This document shows, piece after piece, positions 1-5,156 of a stretch of 5,746 bases of DNA (within the stretch, counting starts at the first letter, position 1; each line of letters opens with the position of its first letter). This DNA is from Candidatus Methanomethylophilaceae archaeon (GTDB taxonomy: Archaea > Thermoplasmatota > Thermoplasmata > Methanomassiliicoccales > Methanomethylophilaceae). The DNA lies in the NCBI GenBank assembly GCA_016296195.1, contig JAEDJU010000089.1:1-5746 (forward strand), given 5' to 3'. The position numbers were made by a program, and so were the translations under genes. Under the pieces are notes generated by a model. The model was not told the DNA's origin. It saw only the letters and a program-made list of their open reading frames with translations, and ran no database searches.

Positions 1-2031
1 GAACTTCAGCATGTTCTGCTGGCTGAGGTTTCCTCCCACCATGGCTCCGGATGCCTCTATGAGCTCACCCTGCATGGTGACGATCCTGATACCGCCCATG
101 ATACGGCGTGCGGTGTCCATGTCCTTCACGACGAGGGTGTCCCCGAGGACGTACCAGAACGCGTTGTAGTACTTCTGATCGAAATCGATGAGGTCGATGG
201 CGTATCCCTCGGAGTCCTTGACGCTCATGATGGCCTTGGCCCTGGGCTTCCCGCCCATCATCTTCGTGAGCGGAAGGAACGTGACACGCCCGAGCCTCTC
301 CTTCTTCAGGTAGGCGATCGCATCCGCGGCGACCTGGTCGTCATCCACGACTACGGCCTGCATCTTACCTCCCGCGGCGACGGACAGTGCTGTCTCGAAC
401 CCTTTGTCGACGGTGGCAAGCTCCTGGATAGTACCGTGGATCCCGCGCATCTCGCCCCTGTTCCTAAGGGACAGGATGGCCTCTACCGCGGCGCTTCCCC
501 TGTTCACCCTGTCGGAGACCTTCTTCTCCGCCTGGAGGGCGTTGTACTCCGAATCTATCCTGCGGTAGGCGGCGTTCAGTTCCGCCTCCTGTTTCTCGAG
601 CTCCGACTCCCTGCCCTTGGCCTCCAGGATCTTCGCACCGTAATCCTCGATGCTGGGGCCTGCGGAGGACTTGAGCTGGTCGAGACTCCACTTGGCGTCC
701 TTGATCTCGAAATCCGTGTTCTGGAGCTTCTCATCCGTGACGGCGAAGGCGTTGTGGGCCTCCTCGGATGCGGACTCGGCCTTGGCCAGCCTTCCCTGTG
801 CCGTGCGAAGTTCGACGGAACATGCATCGAAATCGGCCTCCACCTTCACGAGACGGTCCTGGAGCTCCCTGTGCTCCCCTCCGACCTGGGATATGAGCTC
901 CGATACCTCATGCTCCTCGGCCTCCCTCTCCGCCTTGGTGGCCTCGGCCTCCGCCAACTTGATCGTGATGTCGTCCTTCGACTGTCTGAGGTCCACGATC
1001 TCGTTGTTGTTCTCGGCTATGGACTCCTCGAACTTCTGCCTGAAAACCTCCTGTTCCTCCTTGTCGGATTCGGCGGTCTCCTTCCTGTCCTTCTTGGTGG
1101 CCAGGTCGATCTTCGCATCCTCGATCTTCTTCTTGAGCTCCCTGTACTCGGGACCGATCTTCGATGCGATCTCCTCCTCTTTGGAACGGATCTCGTCCTC
1201 CTTCTGCCTGAGGGCTGCCTGAAGCTCCGCCTTCTTGGAGATGTCCGTCTCGATCCTGGCGGCGAGCCTGGATATCTGCTCGGTCTGGGATTCCAGTTTG
1301 GACTGCTCCATCTGGAGCCTCCTGTGGGAGTGCTGCGCCTTGGCGATGTCCAATGCGTTCCTGGCATCCAGGTACTTCCTGGCATCCTCCCTCTCCCTCT
1401 CCAACTTGGCGACCTGTGCCGAGAGCTCCTCGGTGACTATGGTGATGCGGTCCAGGTTCGTCTCGGCCTCGGCCCTCTCCGAACGTGCCTTGTCGATGTC
1501 GGCATCGAAGCTGGCGATACCGGATATCGAATCGAGGATGCGGCGCCTCTCGTTGTTACCCATCTGGACGATACGGGTGACGTCACCCTGCTGGACCAGG
1601 TTGTATCCGTCGGCACTGATCCTGGCCTTCGTCAGAAGGCTGTCGAACTCGGACATCGTGGACTTGCGGTCGTTGACGAAGAAATAGGAGCTGTAGTCCT
1701 GACCGTTGTCGGACATCTTGACGTAACGGGTGAGCCTGACGGTGTCATCATCCCAGGGCATAAGCCTGTCCGTGTTGTCGAAGACCAGCGAGACCTTGGT
1801 GTATGAGGCCTTGTTCTTGGACTTGCCCCCATCGAATATGAGGTCCGTCAGCTTGCCCGCGCGGACCGCCTTGGAACTCTTCGGCCCGAGCACGAAAAGG
1901 ATGGCATCTGTGATATTGGATTTTCCCGAACCGTTGGGGCCTGTGACCGCGGTGTACCCCTCCATCAAGGGGACCGTCAGCTTCCCACCGAATGATTTGA
2001 AGTTCTCGAGCTCGACCTGTTTTAAATACAC
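1..2031 (-). CDS. smc: SMC chromosome segregation ATPase, N-terminal 677 residues (3' end outside window)
   Basis: Structural maintenance of chromosomes ATPase. It forms a ring-like dimer, with kleisin partners, that compacts and helps segregate DNA. The start is the GTG at 2031, giving the family's usual beginning VYLKQVELENFKSFG. Walker A GPNGSGKS is at residues 31-38, an R-loop arginine falls at residue 57 (RAGKLTDLIFDG follows closely), and the Q-loop VQQGDVTR is near 146-153, followed by NNERRRILDSISGIASFD. Residues about 170-520 are charged, Glu/Lys/Ala-rich heptad sequence, the first coiled-coil arm. The hinge begins around 529 (RGIHGTIQEL) and reaches GAMVGG near 662-667. The frame is open to base 1, so the second coil and the C-terminal head with the ABC signature and Walker B lie outside; full SMCs are about 1,180 residues. 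An in-frame ATG at 2082 would add 17 residues, but family alignment and a GGGGGTG ribosome-site-like sequence favour GTG. Identification is very secure. Confidence 0.96.
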   Translation of the reverse strand, partial: MYLKQVELENFKSFGGKLTVPLMEGYTAVTGPNGSGKSNITDAILFVLGPKSSKAVRAGKLTDLIFDGGKSKNKASYTKVSLVFDNTDRLMPWDDDTVRLTRYVKMSDNGQDYSSYFFVNDRKSTMSEFDSLLTKARISADGYNLVQQGDVTRIVQMGNNERRRILDSISGIASFDADIDKARSERAEAETNLDRITIVTEELSAQVAKLEREREDARKYLDARNALDIAKAQHSHRRLQMEQSKLESQTEQISRLAARIETDISKKAELQAALRQKEDEIRSKEEEIASKIGPEYRELKKKIEDAKIDLATKKDRKETAESDKEEQEVFRQKFEESIAENNNEIVDLRQSKDDITIKLAEAEATKAEREAEEHEVSELISQVGGEHRELQDRLVKVEADFDACSVELRTAQGRLAKAESASEEAHNAFAVTDEKLQNTDFEIKDAKWSLDQLKSSAGPSIEDYGAKILEAKGRESELEKQEAELNAAYRRIDSEYNALQAEKKVSDRVNRGSAAVEAILSLRNRGEMRGIHGTIQELATVDKGFETALSVAAGGKMQAVVVDDDQVAADAIAYLKKERLGRVTFLPLTKMMGGKPRAKAIMSVKDSEGYAIDLIDFDQKYYNAFWYVLGDTLVVKDMDTARRIMGGIRIVTMQGELIEASGAMVGGNLSQQNMLKF

Positions 2032-2050
2032 ATTACACCCCCGACGGGGG
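2032..2050 (-). promoter_or_regulatory. smc ribosome binding site inside a short GC hairpin
   Basis: Read on the minus strand, five C, GTC, five G, then TGTAAT lead to the GTG start of smc. The GGGGGTG run (2050-2044 overlapping the dyad, ending before the spacer) resembles an archaeal Shine-Dalgarno sequence with one G:U pair allowed. It forms the 3' arm of a 5-bp, 3-base-loop hairpin (arms 2038-2042 and 2046-2050). If the hairpin forms, the ribosome site is at least partly masked. The dyad is seen directly; a role in translation is inferred. Confidence 0.4.
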
Positions 2051-2051
2051 A

Positions 2052-2062
2052 TCCGGACCGGA
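2052..2062. repeat. 11-bp dyad TCCGGaCCGGA in smc leader
   Basis: A perfect odd-centred inverted repeat, TCCGG-A-CCGGA, lies one base away from the C5/G5 dyad at 2038-2050. It sits in the smc leader between the candidate promoters and the GTG start. It could be a protein binding site or part of leader RNA structure, or chance in a GC-rich stretch. Only the symmetry is observed. Confidence 0.3.
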
Positions 2063-2131
2063 GTGGCCCACTTGCATCCCATACCGCACATGTTAGGTCA
2101 AGACGGGTTCCCTTCGCGCGCGCCCGCATGT

Positions 2132-2149
2132 GCGATAAAAAAGTATCGC
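2132..2149. repeat. Inverted repeat GCGATA-N6-TATCGC
   Basis: GCGATA (2132-2137) and TATCGC (2144-2149) form a perfect inverted repeat around the A/G spacer aaaaag. The right arm is shared with the neighbouring TATCGCG/CGCGATA dyad (2144-2159), so the hexamer GCGATA occurs three times in 28 bp in alternating orientation. This may be an operator array or mutually exclusive RNA stems. No regulator can be named. Confidence 0.4.
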
Positions 2150-2159
2150 GCACGCGATA
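2137..2159 (-). terminator. Hairpin plus T6: probable terminator of the carS-pyrE-udg-HAD operon
   Basis: On the minus strand a dyad (arms TATCGCG and CGCGATA, 2-base centre, positions 2159-2144) is followed directly by CTTTTTT (2143-2137). This is the layout of an intrinsic terminator, with a 6-bp stem and 4-base loop if folded as RNA. Archaeal RNA polymerase commonly releases at oligo-U tracts even without a stem. It lies about 45-70 bases past the HAD stop codon. The same symmetry abuts a TATA-like sequence, so it may instead be an operator; the two readings are not exclusive. Confidence 0.5.
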
Positions 2160-2166
2160 TATAATA
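2157..2166 (-). promoter_or_regulatory. Candidate TATA box for smc (TATTATATAT)
   Basis: The minus strand reads TATTATATAT in an AT-rich patch of an otherwise GC-rich intergenic region, upstream of smc. Initiation about 25 bases downstream would fall near 2132, leaving a leader of about 100 bases before the GTG. A second, weaker candidate is TTTTTTAT (2142-2135), giving a shorter leader. The match is to the archaeal TATA consensus by eye. No transcription start is known, and the sequence is nearly symmetric, so direction comes only from gene context. Confidence 0.4.
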
Positions 2167-2185
2167 GGATTTGCAGAAACAACCC

Positions 2186-2218
2186 GTGTAAAAGGGGAAA
2201 CCCGTCATTCCAGACGGG
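2186..2218 (-). terminator. Stem-loop at the HAD stop codon followed by a T-rich tract
   Basis: On the minus strand CCCGTC (2218-2213), a 6-base loop TGGAAT and GACGGG (2206-2201) form a perfect 6-bp stem that straddles the TGA stop of the HAD gene. It is followed by TTTCCCCTTTT. This is terminator-like, but the T tract is interrupted by C4. It may act as a first, leaky terminator or as an mRNA 3'-end stabiliser, with the T6 site further downstream as the main one. Confidence 0.4.
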
Positions 2219-2975
2219 ATGGTATGTCTGCAACCGAGGCCAGGACATGGGTTGGTCTGATATCGGACATCTCGAGATCTTTCTCAGACGTCTCACCGGA
2301 CAGGACCAGTATGGATGCGGTGCCGGCACGTACGGCCATCTCGATGTCCGTGTAAAGACGGTCACCGACCATCACCGTCTCCATGGAATCGACACCCATC
2401 TCCCTCGCTGCCATGTCCAACATGAGCCCGTTGGGCTTACCGATGACCACCGCCTTCTTGTCGCACATCTGTTCGAACATCCTGATGAACGGCCCGATGT
2501 CGATGTCGTAGGCATCCTCGGTCGGACACAGGTCGTCGGGATGTGTGGCGATGAGCTCCGCACCCTTCATCAGGAAACGGTATGCGTTGTTGATCTTCTC
2601 GTACGTGATCGTCTTGTCGAATGTCAGGAGGACGATGTCGGGATCTTTGTCGACGATGTTGACCCCTGCGGACCTCATCTCCTCCACCACATCGGGCGAC
2701 GCAACTGGATACACCCTCTTGCCGGCACGTTCGGACAGGACGAACCTTGTCGTGGCGATGGCTGATGTGAGGACGTTCCCGATATCCACATGGAATCCCA
2801 TGCGGACCAGCTTCTGATAGTAGTAGTCCCTGGCACGGGATGAGTTGTTGGTGAGGAACACGAATGGTATCCCCCTCTCCTTCAGGGTGTCGATGAACTC
2901 TATGGCTCCGGGGATGAGGTCCCCTCCCTTGTAGACGGTCCCATCCATGTCGATCATGAATCCGCTGTACTTCAC
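2205..2975 (-). CDS. HAD superfamily subfamily IIA phosphatase (NagD/UmpH-like)
   Basis: A 256-residue cytosolic phosphatase of the haloacid dehalogenase superfamily. Motif I is DMDGT with nucleophile Asp9 and acid/base Asp11; motif II is LTNNSSR with Thr42; the motif III lysine is Lys180 in GKP; motif IV is GDRLYTD with Asp205 and Asp210 for Mg2+. The cap lies between motifs II and III (about residues 75-175), which defines type C2/subfamily IIA, and the length matches NagD-like proteins (about 250). The GTG start at 2975 is chosen because GGAGGAT sits 5 bases upstream and because motif I then lies near the N-terminus, as usual. The GTG overlaps the UDG stop (GTGA). Substrate cannot be read from sequence: the family includes UMP phosphatase, phosphoglycolate phosphatase, p-nitrophenyl phosphatase and sugar phosphatases. 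Linkage to pyrE makes a nucleotide substrate attractive but unproven. Confidence 0.9.
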   Translation of the reverse strand: MKYSGFMIDMDGTVYKGGDLIPGAIEFIDTLKERGIPFVFLTNNSSRARDYYYQKLVRMGFHVDIGNVLTSAIATTRFVLSERAGKRVYPVASPDVVEEMRSAGVNIVDKDPDIVLLTFDKTITYEKINNAYRFLMKGAELIATHPDDLCPTEDAYDIDIGPFIRMFEQMCDKKAVVIGKPNGLMLDMAAREMGVDSMETVMVGDRLYTDIEMAVRAGTASILVLSGETSEKDLEMSDIRPTHVLASVADIPSRLE

Positions 2976-3502
2976 AGATAATCCTCCGCTATGATGCCGA
3001 TCGTGCGTCTGAGCTCCGCTCTGGATACTTTGTTGTATATCGTCGCAGCCGGGTGATAGGTGGGGATGAAGGGAACATCCCTGTCCCCGATCCTGATGGT
3101 CGTGGGGATGTTGACGATCTCCGCCATCTTCCCCTCGAAACCCATCAGATCCCTGCATGCGGATTTGCCGAGTCCGACCACCAGACGTGCGTCATGGAGT
3201 TCCGACTCCAGGAAGGGACGGCATGCCGCCATCTCCTCGTGTGTCGGATCCCTGTTCCCCGGAGGCCTGCACTTCACGGTGTTGGTGATCAGTATGGACC
3301 TGCGGTCCATCCCCGCATCCTCCAACATCCCGTCCAGGATCTTCCCGGAACGACCCACGAAGGGCCTTCCCTCCAGGTCCTCGTTCTCCCCAGGGGCCTC
3401 CCCCACCAGGACTATACCTGATGAAGGATCCCCGTCGGGGAGGACCATGTTGGTGCGACCGTCGCAGAGTCCGCACAGCCTGCAGTCGACCTCGGGCCTC
3501 AT
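2972..3502 (-). CDS. udg: Family 4 uracil-DNA glycosylase (4Fe-4S)
   Basis: A 176-residue DNA repair enzyme that excises uracil arising from cytosine deamination or dUTP misincorporation. Seen in sequence: the glycosylase motif GEAPGENEDLEGRPFVG (34-50), a substrate-pocket Asn in NTVKCRPPGNRDP (around 74-86), and the C-terminal HPAA (150-153). The four expected iron-sulfur cysteines are Cys7, Cys10, Cys78 and Cys94, in the CxxC...C...C spacing of this family. Cys13 and Cys116 are extra. Length is close to the family's usual 190-200 residues, with no truncation evident. The ATG at 3502 overlaps the pyrE stop (ATGA). The purine-rich AGAGGAG run directly abuts the start, so expression probably relies on translational coupling. 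Family 4 UDGs are common in archaea and some bacteria; the assignment is confident. Confidence 0.93.
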   Translation of the reverse strand: MRPEVDCRLCGLCDGRTNMVLPDGDPSSGIVLVGEAPGENEDLEGRPFVGRSGKILDGMLEDAGMDRRSILITNTVKCRPPGNRDPTHEEMAACRPFLESELHDARLVVGLGKSACRDLMGFEGKMAEIVNIPTTIRIGDRDVPFIPTYHPAATIYNKVSRAELRRTIGIIAEDYL

Positions 3503-4032
3503 CTCCTCTCACTTACGAGTTCGGAAGCCTTGACCAGGGGGTTGAATGCAACACCGATCTCGGCGAGGTTCTCCCTTCCGCCTCCCTCACGGTCGATGAC
3601 GGAGATCACGTTCGTGACCTCGGCACCGTTCTCACGGAGTGTCTGGATAGCCTTTATGCTGGATCCCGCGGTCGTGATGACATCCTCGACCACAAGGACC
3701 TTGTCTCCGGGATTGAGGTCACCCTCGATCAGTTTGCCGGTACCGTGGTCCTTCTTCTCCTTCCTGATCATGACGTAGGGGATGCCGGTCGCCAGCGAGA
3801 GTGCGGCGGCCAGGGGAACGGATCCGAGCACAACACCCGCGATCCTGTCGGGACGGATGTTCTCCACCTGCATCTTCTCGGCCATGAGCTGGGAGATGAG
3901 GTAGAGCACCTTGGGGTTGGTGCTGGCCTTCTTGATGTCTATGTAGTAGTCGCTCTTGGCACCGGATGCCAATGTGAACTCTCCGAACTGCAGTGCACCG
4001 CAGTCGGTCAACGCGTTGGACAGATCGCTCAT
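3499..4032 (-). CDS. pyrE: Orotate phosphoribosyltransferase
   Basis: Transfers a phosphoribosyl group from PRPP to orotate, giving OMP, the penultimate step of UMP synthesis. The 177-residue protein has the N-terminal orotate region FTLASGAKSDYYIDIK (19-34), the flexible catalytic loop RKEKKDHGTGK (90-100) with the conserved lysines and His, and the PRPP-binding motif VVEDVITTAGSS (114-125), followed by the NVISVIDREGGGREN region. Length is typical of archaeal PyrE. I chose the ATG at 4032, preceded by GGTGAT at a 4-base spacing. An alternative GTG at 4041 would add three residues (VIH), overlap the carS stop as GTGA, and has GGAG 5 bases upstream. The gene lies 5 bp after carS and overlaps udg by 4 bp, so all are likely on one transcript. 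Confidence 0.95.
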   Translation of the reverse strand: MSDLSNALTDCGALQFGEFTLASGAKSDYYIDIKKASTNPKVLYLISQLMAEKMQVENIRPDRIAGVVLGSVPLAAALSLATGIPYVMIRKEKKDHGTGKLIEGDLNPGDKVLVVEDVITTAGSSIKAIQTLRENGAEVTNVISVIDREGGGRENLAEIGVAFNPLVKASELVSERR

Positions 4033-4037
4033 ATGAA

Positions 4038-4610
4038 TCACCAGGGCTCCTTCTTCAGGCCCATCTTGTATCCCACGATGTTCACCAGACGGTGCACGGC
4101 GAACATTATGATGATTATGAACAGCAGGGCGGCTATGTGCCATCCCTCGATGTAGGTTGCATAGATCCATTCCGGATAGAACAGGGCGGTCACGCAGAAC
4201 GCACCGATGACGAAATCGTACTGGTCCAGGACGGGAGCCTTCTGACCCCTCTCCATACCGAGCCTCCTCTTGATGAACGCCCCGCAGAGGTCACCGAGAA
4301 CAGCCCCGAAGGAGAGACATGCCAGGATCCCCACGTTGCCCCAGAAGGGTCCGTATCCCCAGTAATCCACCGGGTCCCAGATCGATGCGATGAGTATCAT
4401 GATCAGTCCGATGACGATACCGCTGAAGGCTCCTCCGAAGAAGCCCCTCCAGGACTTACCGTCACCGAAGATCCTCTTTCCCCTCCAGGACCTGCCGAAA
4501 TCTATCTTGGTCTTCCCTCCGAAAACCACCGCGGCGGAGTTCGGGACCATCGCGGGCAGGAAGAGCCAGAGGCCCGTTATCATGACCACAATGACGTCTA
4601 TCACATCCAT
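4038..4610 (-). CDS. carS: CDP-archaeol synthase (CDP-2,3-bis-O-geranylgeranyl-sn-glycerol synthase)
   Basis: Membrane enzyme that uses CTP to activate digeranylgeranylglyceryl phosphate to the CDP form before polar head groups are added to archaeal lipids. The 190-residue product shows the family signature GGKTKIDFGRSWRGKRIFG (31-49) then KSWRGFFGG (52-60), and the second conserved block GDLCGAFIKRRLG...APVLDQYDF (106-133). Hydrophobic segments lie at about 4-24, 60-78, 92-112, 132-148 and 158-175, giving roughly five membrane passes. Length agrees with archaeal CarS (170-190). The ATG at 4610 is favoured by an AGGTG ribosome site 6 bases upstream and because it begins just before the first membrane segment; longer in-frame extension would run into the divergent nob1 gene. 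It is first in the four-gene unit. The related bacterial CdsA is less likely, given size and signature. Confidence 0.95.
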   Translation of the reverse strand: MDVIDVIVVMITGLWLFLPAMVPNSAAVVFGGKTKIDFGRSWRGKRIFGDGKSWRGFFGGAFSGIVIGLIMILIASIWDPVDYWGYGPFWGNVGILACLSFGAVLGDLCGAFIKRRLGMERGQKAPVLDQYDFVIGAFCVTALFYPEWIYATYIEGWHIAALLFIIIIMFAVHRLVNIVGYKMGLKKEPW

Positions 4611-4642
4611 GGATGCACCTATGTGTTCGGAATGCGGACAAG

Positions 4643-4652
4643 ATGTATAACG
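4643..4652. promoter_or_regulatory. Divergent promoter region with a shared TATA-like element
   Basis: The 84 bp between the carS and nob1 starts contain one clear AT-rich element, ATGTATAACG on the plus strand (GTTATACAT on the other). It is placed so that initiation about 25 bases away could give a leader of about 20 bases for nob1, or about 10 bases for carS including its AGGTG site. One symmetric element could serve both directions, or only one, with a weaker unseen promoter for the other gene. Positional inference only. Confidence 0.35.
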
Positions 4653-4694
4653 TTGGCGGAGTCCCTTATCTATGTCCAGGGACATCACGGACCC

Positions 4695-5153
4695 ATGTTG
4701 GTACTGGACAGCTCTGCATTCTTCTCCATGGACGCACTCCCCGAGGAGGACCATGTGTGTCCCCCTGGAGTAATAAGGGAACTCGAGAAGTACGAGGACC
4801 CCCGCCTCGCCCTATGGGGGGACATGGTGCATGTGTCGGACTGCTCCAAGGAATCCCTGGACAAGGTCACAGAGGCTGCCAGGAAGAGCGGTGACCTCGG
4901 AAGACTTTCACCCGTGGATATGACGGTGCTCGCCCTAGCTGTGGACGTTCAGGGGACCATATGGTCCGATGACTACTCCATACAGAATGTGGCCCGTATC
5001 ATGGGGATCGGATTCAGACCGATCGGCATGAAGGGGATCGAGAAGGTCGTCAAGTGGAACTACAGGTGCATCGGCTGCGGCAAATGGTTCAAAGAGAAGA
5101 TGCCGGAGTGTCCGATCTGCGGCTCCGGCATGAAGGCCTGCAGGAAGAAGTGA
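4695..5153 (+). CDS. nob1: Nob1-type rRNA maturation endonuclease (PIN domain plus zinc ribbon)
   Basis: Archaeal Nob1 cleaves the 3' end of precursor 16S rRNA during late small-subunit assembly. The 152-residue protein starts MLVLDSSAFF, the standard PIN-domain opening. Putative metal-binding acids are Asp5, Glu29 (in VIREL), Asp75 (in LSPVDMTVLALA) and Asp92/Asp93 (in SDDYSIQN). A C-terminal zinc ribbon follows with Cys125, Cys128, Cys139 and Cys142 (CIGCG...CPICG) and a basic tail. Length and domain order match archaeal Nob1, and the ribbon separates it from VapC-like toxins; no antitoxin gene is adjacent. The ATG at 4695 is chosen because the PIN motif begins there. The same frame is open far upstream, but that part is antisense to carS and pyrE. 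There is no strong Shine-Dalgarno upstream. It is transcribed divergently from carS and its stop abuts the convergent reductase gene. Confidence 0.93.
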   Translation: MLVLDSSAFFSMDALPEEDHVCPPGVIRELEKYEDPRLALWGDMVHVSDCSKESLDKVTEAARKSGDLGRLSPVDMTVLALAVDVQGTIWSDDYSIQNVARIMGIGFRPIGMKGIEKVVKWNYRCIGCGKWFKEKMPECPICGSGMKACRKK

Positions 5154-5156
5154 TCA
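5151..5156. other. Shared palindromic stop TGATCA between convergent genes
   Basis: The hexamer TGATCA reads TGA as the nob1 stop on the plus strand (5151-5153) and TGA as the reductase stop on the minus strand (5156-5154). The two convergent genes therefore have no bases between them. Any terminator for one must lie within the coding region of the other. I see no T-rich tract within the adjacent 60 bases on either side. Confidence 0.9.

Noticed and set aside
436..1806. Plus-strand open frame of 456 codons, very rich in Leu, Gly, Val and Asp
   Set aside because: It is antisense to the smc coiled coil, whose motifs are unambiguous. The composition is what the complement of Glu/Lys/Ala-rich codons gives, and no domain is recognisable.
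2115..2123. CGCGCGCGC run as a Z-DNA or repeat element
   Set aside because: Too short to separate from chance in a GC-rich intergenic sequence.
2976..3158. Upstream in-frame extension of the HAD gene by 61 residues
   Set aside because: It lies wholly inside udg in another frame, and a strong GGAGGAT precedes the GTG at 2975.
3993..4694. Possible long N-terminal extension of Nob1 (frame open for about 230 codons upstream)
   Set aside because: The upstream part is antisense to carS and the start of pyrE, has low-complexity Asp/His/Glu-rich sequence, and the PIN fold begins at the Met at 4695.
4611..4754. Upstream in-frame extension of CarS by 48 residues to an ATG at 4754
   Set aside because: It crosses the start of the divergent nob1 gene; the ATG at 4610 has a ribosome site and begins at the first membrane segment.
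4695..5153. PIN-domain protein as a VapC toxin of a toxin-antitoxin pair
   Set aside because: It carries a C-terminal four-Cys zinc ribbon typical of Nob1, and no small antitoxin gene lies next to it.
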